A stretch of 64,000 nt of DNA from Pseudomonadota bacterium (GCA_021819435.1 JAKARB010000011.1:62001-126000); one strand, 5' to 3'; shown: positions 44,811-55,347, counted from the stretch's first letter. Notes: generated by a model from the letters alone, not told the origin. Program-made: numbers and translations.

Positions 44811-45749
44811 TCAGCGCGACGGCAGTTGACGCGTCGGATCGAGCGGCTTGCCCTTCTTGCGGATCTCGAAGTGCAGTTGCACGCGATCAGCATCGGTGGA
44901 GCCCATTTCGGCGATCTTCTGGCCGCGTTTGACGACCTGATCCTCCTTCACCAGCAGGGTCTGGTTGTGGGCATAGGCAGTGAGGAAGTCACCGCTGTGC
45001 TTGATGATGACCAGGTTGCCATAACCGCGCAGGCCAGAACCAGCGTAGACCACGCGGCCATCGGCAGCAGCCACAACCGGGTCACCGGCCTTGCCACCGA
45101 TGGTCAGGCCCTTGTTGCGGCCTTCTTCGAAATTGGCCAGAACGGGGCCTGTGGCAGGCCAGCCCCAGGCGGGCTCGTCGCCGTCGCGGGCGTCGGTTGA
45201 AGTCGCGTTGGACGGAGGCGTCGCCACCGGCGCGGCGCTGGCGGCACTGCCGGATGCACCGCTCGATGCGGCACCCGACGCGCCCGACGCGCCTGACGCG
45301 CCGGCTGCCCCGCTCGCCGGGCGAGTCGGTGCAGGACGGGGGTCGGTCGGGGCGGTGGTCGTGCGCGGTTCAACGCGAGGCGCGCCCAGCGGTTTGACGA
45401 CCACGCCCGGCGTGGCCTCGCTGCCTGGCGGCACGACGCGCACCACCTGCCCCACCTCGATCAGGTTGGGGTTCTCAAGGTTGTTCCAGTTGGCGATGTC
45501 ACGCCAGTTCTGGCCCGACTCCAGCGCAATGCGAATGAGCGTGTCACCCGGCTTGACGGTGTAGTACCCGGGCTTGCCAGCGTTTTCGGCCCCCGGCAGC
45601 ACCTTGGGCGCACTGGCTTGCGAGGACGCGGACGAGCCGCCGGCTGAGCGGCCCTGGTCTTCGACCGGCGCGCGACGGGTCGAGGAGGCACAGCCTGCAA
45701 GGATGATCAGGGTGGCCGCCGCGGCGACCAGGCGAATGGAAGGTCTCAT
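44811..45749 (-). CDS. nlpD: LysM and degenerate M23-domain lipoprotein NlpD
   Basis: A 312-residue outer-membrane lipoprotein. The lipobox is LAGC with Cys20. A LysM domain (YYTVKPGDTLIRIALESGQ) binds peptidoglycan. A Gly/Ala/Ser-rich linker with GAS repeats leads to the M23 domain, whose zinc ligands are missing (GGKAG where HxxxD is expected, LHFEIR in place of HxH). It should therefore activate an amidase rather than cut peptidoglycan. Third in the surE-pcm-nlpD order. Confidence 0.92.
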   Translation of the reverse strand: MRPSIRLVAAAATLIILAGCASSTRRAPVEDQGRSAGGSSASSQASAPKVLPGAENAGKPGYYTVKPGDTLIRIALESGQNWRDIANWNNLENPNLIEVGQVVRVVPPGSEATPGVVVKPLGAPRVEPRTTTAPTDPRPAPTRPASGAAGASGASGASGAASSGASGSAASAAPVATPPSNATSTDARDGDEPAWGWPATGPVLANFEEGRNKGLTIGGKAGDPVVAAADGRVVYAGSGLRGYGNLVIIKHSGDFLTAYAHNQTLLVKEDQVVKRGQKIAEMGSTDADRVQLHFEIRKKGKPLDPTRQLPSR

Positions 45750-45793
45750 GGGCATGTGTTCGTGGCCGCCGGGCGAAAAACCCAGCGGCGCCA

Positions 45794-46654
45794 TCAGGTC
45801 ATGCCGGATTTTAGGGGGACGAACAGGACGGCCCCGGCCCGGCTGTGTTTCAGGCTGCCATCAGGCAGGCGGTCGACGATGGTGAGGACCTGGCCTCGAC
45901 CCGCATCCTCCATTGGGGCGACGAGGCGCCCACCCGGAGCCAGTTGGTCAAGCCAGGCTTGCGGCAGGCTCGCGCCCCCCGCTGCGGCAATGATGGTGTC
46001 ATAAGGTGCCTGCGGGGCGTGGCCCAGCATGCCGTCTCCGTAGATCAGGCGGATGTCGGGCATGCCGGGCACCGCCGTGCGGAGCTGATCGAGGTGCTGG
46101 CGCGCCTTGAGGTGCAAATCGCGCAGGCGCTCGATGGACACGACACGCCGCGCCAGCAGCGCCAGCAGCGCTGCCTGGTAGCCGCAGCCCGTGCCCACTT
46201 CGAGGCAGGCGCCCAGCGGCCTGGCCGCCTGTTCGGCCAGCAAGCCAGGGCGCGTGCACAGCGCCTGGATCATGGTGGCCACGACGGAGGGCTTGGAGAT
46301 GGTCTGGCCCAGCCCGATCGGCAGGCTGGTGTCTTCGTAGGCCTGGTTCACCAGGGCCGTGTCGACGAACTGGTGGCGTGGCACACGCGCGAAGGCGTCA
46401 AGCACGCCAGTGTGGGAGATGCCTTCGGCGGCCAGGCGGGCCACCATGCGCTGGCGCACCGACAGCGAATCGAGGCCCACGCCTTGGGGCCGGCTCTGGC
46501 GCTGAAGGTTCTCGACGGCATGCTGCAGCGGAGCCTGTGGACGCAGCAGCTCCCGACTGGCGCGCGCCGATGCGGCGGTTGAAGCCCCGGCCGGCAACTG
46601 TTCGAGCTGTAAGGGGAAGCGGCGCGGTTTGCGCTCGGCCTGACCCTCGCTCAT
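45794..46654 (-). CDS. pcm: Protein-L-isoaspartate O-methyltransferase
   Basis: A 286-residue enzyme repairing isoaspartyl residues using SAM. The core has [26 protein letters not shown] and the SAM loop [17 protein letters not shown]. An N-terminal extension of about 75 residues (Arg, Ala, Ser, Gln-rich) precedes the catalytic domain, longer than in E. coli Pcm (208). Its ATG overlaps the surE stop (ATGA). Confidence 0.95.
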   Translation of the reverse strand: MSEGQAERKPRRFPLQLEQLPAGASTAASARASRELLRPQAPLQHAVENLQRQSRPQGVGLDSLSVRQRMVARLAAEGISHTGVLDAFARVPRHQFVDTALVNQAYEDTSLPIGLGQTISKPSVVATMIQALCTRPGLLAEQAARPLGACLEVGTGCGYQAALLALLARRVVSIERLRDLHLKARQHLDQLRTAVPGMPDIRLIYGDGMLGHAPQAPYDTIIAAAGGASLPQAWLDQLAPGGRLVAPMEDAGRGQVLTIVDRLPDGSLKHSRAGAVLFVPLKSGMT

Positions 46655-47400
46655 GCCTGCCCCGCCCACTGCCGCCACTGAGGCAGGCGCTGGTGATCGG
46701 TCATGTCGACTTGCAGAGGGGTGATGGACACGCGCCCCTGGCGGATGGCGTGGAAATCGGTGCCCTCGCCGTCTTCACGGGCCTCGCCAGCGGGCCCGAT
46801 CCAGTAGAACAGGTCGCCACGTGGGTTTTGCTGTGCAACCGCCGGGAAACTGGCATGGCGCCGCCCCAGGCGGGTGATCTCCCAAGGGACCTGGTCGGCA
46901 TCGGCACGCGAGGGGATGTTGACGTTGAGCAGCCACGGGCGAGCCGACGGCGGCCGCTCCAGCACCTGCTCGATGACACGGCGGGCAACCCGCGTGGCCA
47001 CATCCAGGTGGGCCCAGCCCTTTTCAACCAGGGAAAACGCAATGGCGGGCACACCGAAGAGGTGACCTTCGGTTGCGGCGGCGACGGTGCCGGAGTACAA
47101 AGTGTCGTCGCCCATGTTGGCGCCATTGTTGATGCCAGAGAGCACCAGGTCGGGCTGCGGGATGAGACCGGCAGTGAGGGCCAGGTGCACGCTGTCGGAT
47201 GGGGTGCCGGTGACATAGCGGAAACCATTGGTCGCCGTGTGCAGGCTCAGGGGCTGGTGCAGGGTCAGGGCGTTGGAGGTGCCGGAGGCATTGCGCTCAG
47301 GCGCGAAGACGTCCACCACCCCGAGGCCTTCGCAGGCCTTGACCAGCGCTTCGATGCCGGGAGCAAGGTAACCGTCATCGTTGGCAATCAGGATTCGCAT
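46651..47400 (-). CDS. surE: 5'-nucleotidase SurE
   Basis: A 249-residue nucleoside monophosphate phosphatase of stationary phase. The metal-binding [13 protein letters not shown] starts the protein, and [11 protein letters not shown] with [12 protein letters not shown] forms the active site. It starts at ATG 47400. The same frame stays open far upstream, but that sequence is antisense to two genuine genes. First gene of surE-pcm-nlpD. Confidence 0.96.
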   Translation of the reverse strand: MRILIANDDGYLAPGIEALVKACEGLGVVDVFAPERNASGTSNALTLHQPLSLHTATNGFRYVTGTPSDSVHLALTAGLIPQPDLVLSGINNGANMGDDTLYSGTVAAATEGHLFGVPAIAFSLVEKGWAHLDVATRVARRVIEQVLERPPSARPWLLNVNIPSRADADQVPWEITRLGRRHASFPAVAQQNPRGDLFYWIGPAGEAREDGEGTDFHAIRQGRVSITPLQVDMTDHQRLPQWRQWAGQA

Positions 47401-47592
47401 GTGTCCATTGTAGGAGCGCAACGACAGCGGGCGCAAAACATGAAAGGGTGACGTAACGATGGTGACGCGACACGCGGACAGACCGATAATCCACACAATG
47501 GAATCATCCGAATGGCTGATCCATTCCAGGGCCCGCATGCCGGGCACATCATCAACCCAGGCCAATGCACCCAGCAGCCTCGGGAGGAGTCC

Positions 47593-48318
47593 ATGGCTGT
47601 CAAGGTACTGATTCTTGAAGACAACCCGGTTGCCCGGGGCTTCCTGTGCCGCGTGGTGCGGGAGAGCTTCAGCGATGTAGGCGACATCACCGAAGCCAGC
47701 GACCTGGAGACGGCGCGCCGCATCCTCGGCCACGTGGCGGGTGGGCGGGCCAGCCCGCAGGCCGACCCTTTCCAATTGATCCTGGTCGATCTCGAGTTGC
47801 CCGATGGCAGCGGCCTGGAGTTGCTCACCGAGCTGTCGCAATACCCGGCCACGCGCATCGTGACCACGCTTTATTCCGACGACGAGCACCTCTTCCCAGC
47901 CCTGCAATGCGGTGCCGACGGCTACCTGCTCAAGGAAGACCGTTTCGAGGTGCTGGTCGAGGAGTTGCAGAAGATCGTGCGTGGCCAGCCCCCGCTGTCT
48001 CCCGCGATCGCCCGCCGCCTGCTGACTCACTTCCGCACCGGCGAACCCCTGCCCGGCGCCCAGCCGACCACGCTCATGGGCACGGGCTCGGCATCGCAAG
48101 CCACGGTGCTGGTTGCCAGCGACCACGAGCGGCTCACCCCGCGTGAGAGCGAGGTGCTCACCTACCTGAGCAAGGGCTTCACGATCAAGGAGATCGCGGC
48201 GCTGATGGGCATCAAGTGGTTCACGGTCAACGACCACATCAAGTCCATCTACAAGAAGCTCAACGTGTCGAGCCGGGCCGAAGCGGCCGTCCTTGCCAGC
48301 AAGCAAGGGCTGGTCTGA
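47593..48318 (+). CDS. NarL/FixJ-type response regulator
   Basis: A 241-residue response regulator. The receiver domain (about 1-125) has LEDN acidic pocket, phospho-acceptor Asp66 in LVDLELPDG and the conserved Lys in LLKED. The LuxR-type helix-turn-helix is [29 protein letters not shown] 47593 has GGAGGA just upstream. The cognate kinase follows 12 bases on. Regulated genes unknown. Confidence 0.93.
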   Translation: MAVKVLILEDNPVARGFLCRVVRESFSDVGDITEASDLETARRILGHVAGGRASPQADPFQLILVDLELPDGSGLELLTELSQYPATRIVTTLYSDDEHLFPALQCGADGYLLKEDRFEVLVEELQKIVRGQPPLSPAIARRLLTHFRTGEPLPGAQPTTLMGTGSASQATVLVASDHERLTPRESEVLTYLSKGFTIKEIAALMGIKWFTVNDHIKSIYKKLNVSSRAEAAVLASKQGLV

Positions 48319-48330
48319 GCCTGACCGACC

Positions 48331-50754
48331 ATGCCGGGCCAGCTGAGCGCGAACGAGGCCGACACCCCGGATTGCGCCCCAGGCGCTGACCCGAGATACG
48401 CCTGGCCAAGCCTCGAAGCCGTCCTGCAAAAGCCGTTGAGCCGGCCTCGTTGGGTGGGCTGGCGCCTCAAGGCCATGGTGGCCTTCGTGGTGATGGCACT
48501 GGCCGGCATCCTGGCGATGGCCTTCTGGCTGGCGGGGCAGCCACGGTTTCCATTTTCTCTGTCGGTGACGCCGGCGGGCGAGGTGCGGCTGGACACCGCC
48601 GACTACCCTCCCCTGCGGCCGCTCGAAGGCAAGGTGCTCCAAAGCATTGCCATCGAACATGAGCAGTTGCCGTCCATCGAAGCCCCCATCCCCGTGCTGG
48701 CCCTGTTCCCGAGCGGGCGCTGGTTGCTCGACGAGGAGGAGCTGAGGCGTTTCATCGCCGGGCATGTGGGCCTGTCGAATGCGCTGGAGACCTGGAACCC
48801 AAGCGGCGTGACGGTCCGACTCAGGCTGAAGGACCATCCGGACGAACCCATTTTGATCGCCCCACGGGGGTGGACCGGCATCACCCCGTTTTACTGGGTG
48901 CTGGCAGGCTTGGCTCTGATGGTGGCGGCCATGGGCGTGATGATGCTGCTGTCCAACGCCGATTGGCGCTACGGCGGATTCGCGCTGCTGTCTCTCACGC
49001 AGGCCGGCAACCTGATGCTGATGGCCTTGGAGAGCAACCTGGGGCTGTTCACGCCCATCTCGCTGCTGTCGCTCGACACAACCTTGCGCGCGCTGTTCGA
49101 CTTGTTGGGTGCAGCCGGCCTCGTCCACATTGCCTTGCTGAATTCCACCCCGGGGCCACATTGGGGTTTCAAGGCCGCCGTGGCGTGGGTGGGCGCGCTG
49201 GCGCTTTGGGCGCTGCATGGCAGCCTGCCGACCCTGCAGGCTTGGTGGTTGCTTCAGCTCGGCTGCGCAGGGTTGGCGCTGTGCGCCATCGCGGTCACCC
49301 GGGCGGAACAACGCCGGCAGCCGCACCCGCTGAACCTGTTGATGTGCCGAGTGCTGCTGATTGGGGTGCTGACCTGGGGCTTGCTGACGCTGGCGGTCTG
49401 GCTCACGCGCGAACGGCCGGACCTCAACCTTGAGATCTGCACCTGGGGCGTTGCGGGCTGGCAAGCCTTCGTGACCTCGATGGTGCTGATCGCGCCCTCC
49501 TTCTCGCGCACGCGCCAGGTGCAGCGGGAGTTCATGCTGCTCGCGGCCTCGGGCACGGTCGCGGCCTCGCTGGACCTGCTGTTCATCGCCGTGTTCTCGA
49601 TGGGCCAACTGGCGTCGATGGCGATCTCACTGATGCTGTCGATGGGGCTGTACCTCAGCTTTCGGCGCTGGTTGCTCGCGCGACTGCCCCGCCCGGACTC
49701 GCTCTCGATGGAACAGGTGTTCCAGCAGATCTACCGCATCGCTCGGCAGATGGAGTTGCAGCCAGAAAGCGCCAGCCCAGCGATGGCGCGGCTCATGCGC
49801 GACCTGTTCGACCCGTTGGATGTGATGGTGGCCGAAGGACCGCTGAATCATGTGGCGCTCAAGCAGGACGGCGGGCTGATGCTGGTGCCCGTGCCGAGCC
49901 TGAAAACATCGGGGCTCAGCCGCCGGGCGGTGCTGGTGATCAAGCACGCGCGTCGCGGCCAGCATCTCTTCACGCGTGATGACTGTGCCCTGGCCCAACG
50001 CATCGTCGAGCAATTGCAGCGGGCATTGAGCTTCGATCAGGCCGTCGAGCAAGGGCGCAGCGAAGAGCGTCTGCGCATCGCTCAAGACCTGCACGATGAC
50101 ATCGGCGCGCGCCTGCTGACGCTGATGTACCAGGCGCCGACACCAGAGATCGAGGAATACATCCGCCACACCATCCAGGATCTGAAGACGCTGACACGGG
50201 GCCTGGCTGCGCACACGCATTGCCTGACCCAGGCCGCTGGCGAATGGAAGCGCGACATCAGCCACCGGCTGAGCGTGGCGCGCTGCGAGCTGGATTGGCA
50301 GATGAAGCTGGATCGCGAAATCGGCCTGAACGTGGTGCAGTGGTCGGCGCTGACGCGCATCTTGCGCGAACTGGTCAGCAACACCATCAGCCACGCGCAG
50401 GCGCGGCGGGTGCAGGTCAGCCTGAGCCTTCAGGAAGGCACGCTGCGGCTGACCGTGTGCGACGACGGCATCGGCACGGCGCCCGAGTCCTGGTCGCACG
50501 GGCTGGGGCTTGGCGGTGTGCGCAAGCGGGTCAAGCAATTGGGTGGCGGGGTGCGTTGGTGGGTGCGTGAGCCCCATGGGGTCTGCTGCGAGGTGGAGAT
50601 CCCGAACTTCTCAGGGGCATGCCCAGAGGACGCCTTGACGATGCCTGTGCTGCCTGCGGCGCCCGCCTCGCAACCCCAGGGGGCGACGCCGCACGCCGCT
50701 CAGCAGGCCTCTCAGCCACCCGCCCGGCAATCCCCGAATCACGCCTCCCATTGA
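48331..50754 (+). CDS. Membrane sensor histidine kinase, NarX/DesK-like
   Basis: An 807-residue kinase. One membrane helix (about 48-70), a periplasmic domain of about 110 residues, then seven hydrophobic segments (about 180-460) in a 7TM-like block. The phospho-acceptor His588 sits in [11 protein letters not shown], the HisKA_3 form that pairs with LuxR-type regulators. The ATPase has [19 protein letters not shown] and [10 protein letters not shown] Pro/Gln/Ala-rich tail ends the protein. It lies 12 bases after its regulator and its 3' end overlaps the convergent gspE gene by 16 bases. The ligand is unknown. Confidence 0.88.
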   Translation: MPGQLSANEADTPDCAPGADPRYAWPSLEAVLQKPLSRPRWVGWRLKAMVAFVVMALAGILAMAFWLAGQPRFPFSLSVTPAGEVRLDTADYPPLRPLEGKVLQSIAIEHEQLPSIEAPIPVLALFPSGRWLLDEEELRRFIAGHVGLSNALETWNPSGVTVRLRLKDHPDEPILIAPRGWTGITPFYWVLAGLALMVAAMGVMMLLSNADWRYGGFALLSLTQAGNLMLMALESNLGLFTPISLLSLDTTLRALFDLLGAAGLVHIALLNSTPGPHWGFKAAVAWVGALALWALHGSLPTLQAWWLLQLGCAGLALCAIAVTRAEQRRQPHPLNLLMCRVLLIGVLTWGLLTLAVWLTRERPDLNLEICTWGVAGWQAFVTSMVLIAPSFSRTRQVQREFMLLAASGTVAASLDLLFIAVFSMGQLASMAISLMLSMGLYLSFRRWLLARLPRPDSLSMEQVFQQIYRIARQMELQPESASPAMARLMRDLFDPLDVMVAEGPLNHVALKQDGGLMLVPVPSLKTSGLSRRAVLVIKHARRGQHLFTRDDCALAQRIVEQLQRALSFDQAVEQGRSEERLRIAQDLHDDIGARLLTLMYQAPTPEIEEYIRHTIQDLKTLTRGLAAHTHCLTQAAGEWKRDISHRLSVARCELDWQMKLDREIGLNVVQWSALTRILRELVSNTISHAQARRVQVSLSLQEGTLRLTVCDDGIGTAPESWSHGLGLGGVRKRVKQLGGGVRWWVREPHGVCCEVEIPNFSGACPEDALTMPVLPAAPASQPQGATPHAAQQASQPPARQSPNHASH

Positions 50755-52565
50755 GGCGTGTTGCGCAGGACCTCGTCAAGCGTGGTCAAGCCCTCGGCGA
50801 CTTTCATGACGCCTGAGAGTCGCAGCGGACGCAGGCCTTCCTTGGCGGCGGTGCGGCGCAGGGTGGCCATATCGACCTGCGGGTGCATGGCGCCACGGAT
50901 GGCCTCCGACACCGGCAGCAGCTCGTACAGGCCCACGCGGCCCTTGAAGCCGGTCATGCGGCACTCCAGGCAGCCCACGGGCTTGTGGGCGTTGACCTTG
51001 CCGTTCATGCGCCACGGGCGGATGGCCTCGGCCAGGGTCTTCTCGTCGAGTTCGGTGTCGGGCTGCTTGCAGTGCGGGCACAGGGTGCGCACCAGGCGCT
51101 GCGCCAGCACGCCGATCACGGTGGCGCTGATGAGGTAGCTGGGCACGCCCAGGTCGGTCAGGCGCGTGATGGCCGAGGCCGCGTCGTTGGTGTGCAGGGT
51201 CGAGAACACGAGGTGGCCGGTCAGCGAGGACTGGATCGCCATCTCGGCGGTTTCGAGGTCGCGGATTTCGCCCACCATGATGATGTCCGGGTCCTGGCGC
51301 ATGAGGGCGCGCACGCCTTCGGCGAAGCCCAGGTCGATGGCAGGCTGCACCTGCGTCTGGTTGAAGGAGGCCTCGATCATTTCGATCGGGTCTTCGATGG
51401 TGCAGACGTTGACCTCGTCGGTGGCCACGCGCTTGAGCGTGGAGTACAGCGTGGTGGTCTTGCCCGAGCCGGTGGGGCCGGTGACCAGGATGATGCCGTG
51501 CGGGCGGCCCACCAGGCCTTCCCAGGTCTTGGTTTCGGACGGGGCGAAGCCCAGCGCCTCGAAGGACTTGACGGTGTTGTCCGGGTCGAAGATGCGCATG
51601 ACCAGCTTTTCGCCGAAGGCGGTGGGCATGGTGGAGAGGCGCATTTCGACTTCGTCGCCACCGGGGTTGCGCGTCTTGATGCGGCCGTCGAGCGGGCGGC
51701 GCTTTTCGACCACGTCCATGCGGCCGAGCAGCTTGATGCGCGCGGTCATGGCCTGCATCACAGCCAGCGGCACCTGGTAGACGGTGTGCAGCACGCCATC
51801 GATGCGGAAGCGGATGGCGCCCATCTCGCGACGGGGCTCGAGGTGGATGTCGGAGGCGCGCTGGTCAAATGCGTACTGCCACAGCCAGTCGACCACCTGG
51901 ATGATGCCCTGGTCGTTGGCGTCGAGCTGGCGGTTGCTCTTGCCGAGCTCCACCAATTGCTCAAAGTTGTGGGCAACGCTGTCGCCCGTCTTTTTGTTGG
52001 CGTCCTTGACGGACTTGGCCAGCGTGTAGAACTCGGTGCGGAAGCGCTGCAGGTCGAGCGGGCTCGACACCACCAGGCGGATCTTCTTCTTGGTGTGGGC
52101 GAGGATCTCGTCCACCCAGGCCACGTCGAGCGGCTCGCAGGTGGCAATCGTGATCTCGGTGAGGCTGACCTGCACCGGCAAGGCTTTGCGGCGCTCGGCG
52201 TAGTTGATGGACATGACCTCGGCAACGCGGCCCACGTCCACCTTGAGCGGGTCGATGCGCAGGTAGGGCAGGCCGATGCGCAGGGCCAGCCACTCGGTCA
52301 GGGGTTCGAGTTCGAGGGCTGCGCCCGTGTCGGCCCGTTTGAGCGCCATGCCCGAGAGACGGACCAGCGGATGCTGGGCGCTGTCGCCTGCGGCGAAGCG
52401 TTGGGTCACGCGCTCGGCATCGGCGGGAGTGAGGAGGCCGTCTTCCTGCAGCCAGCTCAGGAGCTGGCGCCAGGCCAGGGGGCCTTTGGGCAGGTCCTTG
52501 GGCGAGTCCTTGGTCTGGCCAGCGGCGGCGCGCTGAGGAGAGCGGGAGGCGGAGGTCTGGCTCAT
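50739..52565 (-). CDS. GspE/PilB-family secretion or pilus ATPase
   Basis: A 608-residue hexameric ATPase powering type II secretion or type IV pilus assembly. The N-terminal GspE/MshEN-like domain (about 60-160) precedes the ATPase with Walker A GPTGSGKT, Asp box TIEDPIE, Walker B IIMVGEIRD, and a His box (STLHTNDA). A zinc-binding CPHC...CLEC pair is present. The first about 35 residues are Ser/Gln/Lys-rich. Its ATG overlaps the stop of the spermidine-synthase-like gene. No other pilus or secretion gene is nearby, so it is an orphan ATPase. Confidence 0.93.
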   Translation of the reverse strand: MSQTSASRSPQRAAAGQTKDSPKDLPKGPLAWRQLLSWLQEDGLLTPADAERVTQRFAAGDSAQHPLVRLSGMALKRADTGAALELEPLTEWLALRIGLPYLRIDPLKVDVGRVAEVMSINYAERRKALPVQVSLTEITIATCEPLDVAWVDEILAHTKKKIRLVVSSPLDLQRFRTEFYTLAKSVKDANKKTGDSVAHNFEQLVELGKSNRQLDANDQGIIQVVDWLWQYAFDQRASDIHLEPRREMGAIRFRIDGVLHTVYQVPLAVMQAMTARIKLLGRMDVVEKRRPLDGRIKTRNPGGDEVEMRLSTMPTAFGEKLVMRIFDPDNTVKSFEALGFAPSETKTWEGLVGRPHGIILVTGPTGSGKTTTLYSTLKRVATDEVNVCTIEDPIEMIEASFNQTQVQPAIDLGFAEGVRALMRQDPDIIMVGEIRDLETAEMAIQSSLTGHLVFSTLHTNDAASAITRLTDLGVPSYLISATVIGVLAQRLVRTLCPHCKQPDTELDEKTLAEAIRPWRMNGKVNAHKPVGCLECRMTGFKGRVGLYELLPVSEAIRGAMHPQVDMATLRRTAAKEGLRPLRLSGVMKVAEGLTTLDEVLRNTPQWEA

Positions 52566-53416
52566 GCGGCGGGGGCCTTCTTGCTGGATGGCTTGGATGC
52601 TGCGGGCGCGGAGGCTGTTCGGGAGGACGCCTTGGATGCCGATTTGGACACGGCTGCGGCCGGCTTCCACGCGGACAGCAACTTGACCCATTTTCGCGCC
52701 GGCAGCGCAAAACGAGCCTCCAGATTTTCGGCACGTTGCAGCAGCACTTCCCTTGTCGGCAGATCGAAGCCTTTCCAGGCCAGCACGATGGTGTTGCCGT
52801 CGGAAGTGGGTTTGAAGACGGCGATGCGGTCTTCACCAAAGGCCGCAGCGATGCGGCGAGCGCTGCGCTCGAAGCTGGCCTCGCGGCCGAAGAGGTTGAC
52901 GGTCATGGCGCCGCCGTCGTCGAGCACGCGCCAGCAGGCCTGGTAGAAGGCTTCGTCGTCGAGCGCAGGGCTGGCGGCTTCGTGGTCGTACAGGTCGACG
53001 CAGAGGGCGTCGGCGCTGGCGATGTGGGCGTCGTCGCGCACGTGGCGTTCGGCGTCGCCCTGGATCACCAGCAGGCGTTCGTCGTCCTCGGGGAGCTGGA
53101 ACCAGCTGCGGCAAACCTGGATGACCTGGGGGTTGAGCTCGACGGCGGTGGTCGGCAGGCGCAGCTCGCCATGGCAGAACTTGGTGATGGCGGCGGCGCC
53201 CAGGCCCAGTTGCAGGCAGCGCGTCTCGGGCAGGCTTTCGGGCTCGCGCAGCAGCAGCCAGGCCATCATGCGCTGGACGTATTCAAGCTCCAGTTTGCGG
53301 GGCTTGCGAATGCGCATGGCCCCTTGAATCCAGGGCGTGTCGAGGTGGAGGTAGCGCACCCCTCCTTGTTCGGAGATGGTGGCTTCTGGCAGGGCGGGTT
53401 GGCGGGCTCGTTTCAC
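52562..53416 (-). CDS. Spermidine-synthase-like methyltransferase-fold protein, GTG start
   Basis: A 284-residue protein of the spermidine synthase/spermine synthase fold. TPWIQGAMRIRKPRKLELEYVQRMMAWLL and LQLGLGAAAITKFCH are characteristic of the beta-proteobacterial paralogue. The start is GTG 53416, giving a family-like N-terminus (KRARQPALPE). The C-terminal about 35 residues are a Lys/Ala/Ser tail (SKSASKASSRTASAPAAS). The aminopropyl-donor residues cannot be confirmed by eye, so true polyamine synthesis is uncertain. It is coupled to gspE by ATGA. Confidence 0.8.
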   Translation of the reverse strand: MKRARQPALPEATISEQGGVRYLHLDTPWIQGAMRIRKPRKLELEYVQRMMAWLLLREPESLPETRCLQLGLGAAAITKFCHGELRLPTTAVELNPQVIQVCRSWFQLPEDDERLLVIQGDAERHVRDDAHIASADALCVDLYDHEAASPALDDEAFYQACWRVLDDGGAMTVNLFGREASFERSARRIAAAFGEDRIAVFKPTSDGNTIVLAWKGFDLPTREVLLQRAENLEARFALPARKWVKLLSAWKPAAAVSKSASKASSRTASAPAASKPSSKKAPAA

Positions 53417-53443
53417 CTCGGCGAGTGTGGCACAGTCGATGGC

Positions 53444-54004
53444 ATGCCTTCCGCGCCCCGACACGCCATGCAACTGACAGGCCTGGCCCCGGTGGCCGGC
53501 CCTGGCGCCCGGCTGCTCGTGCTGGGCAGCTTCCCTGGCGTGGCCTCGCTGAAGGCTCAGCAGTACTACGCCCACCCGCGCAACCACTTCTGGCCCATCC
53601 TGTCGGCGATTTGGGGGCTGGAGGGCGAACAGGCGTTGAACGCCCGGCCCTACAAAGAACGGCTGCCGATCGCCATCGCCCACGGCCTGGCCATCTGGGA
53701 CGTGTACGCAGGCTGTGAGCGCGAAGGCAGCCTGGACAGCGACATCCGCGCCGCGCAGCTCAATGACCTCGCCGGCTTGCAACGCAGCTTGCCAACGCTG
53801 CGCGCCATCACGCACAACGGAGGCGAGTCGGCCCGGCACATGAAGGTCACGCAGGCGCTCGGCCTGCCGGTGTGCCGGCTGCCGTCCACCAGCCCGGCCA
53901 ATGCATCGTGGTCTTTCGAACGCAAGCTGGCGGCCTGGCGCGAGGTGTTCGAGCGCTTCGGGGTGGCTGGACGCTTGCCGCCGGATGAGGGCCGGCAGCC
54001 GTGA
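53444..54004 (+). CDS. DNA-deoxyinosine glycosylase-like (MUG/hypoxanthine-DNA glycosylase family)
   Basis: A 186-residue uracil-DNA-glycosylase-fold protein. LLVLGSFPGVASLKAQQYYAHPRNHFWPI is the family active-site block, with the later THNGGESARH and LPSTSPANAS. Such enzymes excise hypoxanthine or mismatched uracil. Starts at ATG 53444 or 53468 are both possible. It diverges from the spermidine-synthase-like gene and its stop is at the start of the dgkA remnant. Confidence 0.85.
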   Translation: MPSAPRHAMQLTGLAPVAGPGARLLVLGSFPGVASLKAQQYYAHPRNHFWPILSAIWGLEGEQALNARPYKERLPIAIAHGLAIWDVYAGCEREGSLDSDIRAAQLNDLAGLQRSLPTLRAITHNGGESARHMKVTQALGLPVCRLPSTSPANASWSFERKLAAWREVFERFGVAGRLPPDEGRQP

Positions 54005-54377
54005 AAGGCCACCGTTTCGCCGACCGGTTGGGCTTCGCGTGGGCAGGCTTGTGCACCGCCTGGCGCATGGAAAAGAGCCTGCGCACGCATGCGCTGGCCA
54101 CGGTGGCGGGTTGATCGCGCTGCTGATCACCCAGGCGCACGCCGTCTGGTGGGGTGTGATGGCCTTGACGATCGCACTGGTGGTCAGCGCGGAGCTGCTC
54201 AACACGGCGATCGAGTCGCTGGCCGATCACCTGCATCCCGGGCGGCACGAAGCCATCAAGCGGACCAAGGACGTGGCCGCTGCTGCGGTGTTGGTCGCCA
54301 GCGCGGGGGCGGTCGCCGTGGGCCTGGCCTTCATCGTTGACCAGGTCTTGCCGATGTTGCGGCGCTGGTTGCTGTAG
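54001..54377 (+). pseudogene. dgkA: dgkA, diacylglycerol/undecaprenol kinase, broken by a one-base frameshift
   Basis: The GTG at 54001 (overlapping the glycosylase stop) starts KGHRFADRLGFAWAGLCTAW, a standard DgkA N-terminus, but the frame stops at TGA 54112 after 37 codons. The rest continues without loss in the next frame: LIALLITQAHAVWWG, then the catalytic AELLNTAIESLADH with HPGRHEAIKRTKD, to the stop at 54377. Together they total about 125 residues, a normal DgkA length. Restoring one G in the GCGGGTTG run at 54106-54113 mends it. It is either a recent mutation, a sequencing error in a G run, or a -1 slippage site. Confidence 0.85.
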
Positions 54378-54393
54378 CCGATCTGGATCAGGA

Positions 54394-55347
54394 TCAGCGC
54401 CCACCCAGGCGTGGCAGACGTGCCAAGCGCGGCAAGGCCGCAAGCGCGTTGGCGGTGGTGATGCGTCGGGTCTCGTCCAAGCTCCAGCCGCGCAGGTCTG
54501 CCAGGGTCTCGGCGATGCGCGGCAGCTCGGACGGCTCGTTGCGGCTGCGCAGGCCTTGCGCACGCTCCTCGGCGGTGAGGTAAAGCCAGTGCGGCGGGAT
54601 GTCGGGCGCGTCGGTTTCCAGCACGATGGCTTCGGCGGGCAATTCGGCCGCGAGGTGGCGAATGCGCAAAGCCCGATCGAAAGTCATCGCGCCGCCAAAA
54701 CCCAGCTTGAAGCCCATGTCGACGAAGGCCCGCGCCTGCTGATCACTGCCATTGAAGGCGTGGGCGATGCCGCCGGGCACCGGACGGCCCGCATCGCGCA
54801 GGCGGCGCAGGTGCTTGAGCAGGCTGTCGGCACTGCGGCGCACGTGCAGGATCACGGGGAGTTGAAAGCGAACGGCCAGCTCCAGCTGCGCCGCGTAAAT
54901 GCGTTCTTGCAAGGCGCGGCTGGCATCGTCCTGCAAGTTGGGCACGAAATGATCGAGGCCGATTTCGCCGACTGCGACGAGGCGGGGGTCCTCATGCCAA
55001 CGCTGCAAGGTCTGATCGAGCAGCTCGATGGCGTCGTTGGGCACCTGATGAACGTAGAGCGGATGGATGCCCAGGGCGTAGGCGCCCTCACAGCGGTGCG
55101 CCGCCTCGCGCGCCAGGCCGAAGGTGCTGGGCATCACGGCGGGGACCACCTGCTTCAAGACCCCCGCAGCCCGGGCCCGGGCGATCACTTCGTCGCGGTC
55201 GGCATCGAACTCGGGCGCATCGAGGTGGCAGTGGGTGTCGACCCAGGTTTCGCCCCACTCGGCCCACTCATCTGGCCGCGTGCCCGGCGGTGCTTCCGCC
55301 GAAGTGGCGCCGCCGGGCTGGCCTGTTTGGAGCGCTGGTGCATCCAT
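54394..55347 (-). CDS. TatD-family metal-dependent hydrolase
   Basis: A 317-residue TatD/YcfH-type DNase-like hydrolase. The metal ligands are in VDTHCHLDAPEF, GEIGLDHF, VILHVRRS and the late LETDAPDIPP. An N-terminal leader of about 33 residues (Gly, Pro, Ala-rich) precedes the domain. It is the last gene of the lolC-DUF2189-DUF2788-lolD set on the minus strand, 18 bases after lolD. Substrate unknown. Confidence 0.92.
   Translation of the reverse strand: MDAPALQTGQPGGATSAEAPPGTRPDEWAEWGETWVDTHCHLDAPEFDADRDEVIARARAAGVLKQVVPAVMPSTFGLAREAAHRCEGAYALGIHPLYVHQVPNDAIELLDQTLQRWHEDPRLVAVGEIGLDHFVPNLQDDASRALQERIYAAQLELAVRFQLPVILHVRRSADSLLKHLRRLRDAGRPVPGGIAHAFNGSDQQARAFVDMGFKLGFGGAMTFDRALRIRHLAAELPAEAIVLETDAPDIPPHWLYLTAEERAQGLRSRNEPSELPRIAETLADLRGWSLDETRRITTANALAALPRLARLPRLGGR

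Noticed and set aside
47401-49608. Upstream extension of surE frame to 985 codons
   Set aside because: SurE has its conserved start at 47400; the extension is antisense to the response regulator and kinase genes.
50883-52946. A 687-codon plus-strand frame opposite gspE
   Set aside because: Shadow frame; the minus-strand gene carries Walker motifs and all family blocks.
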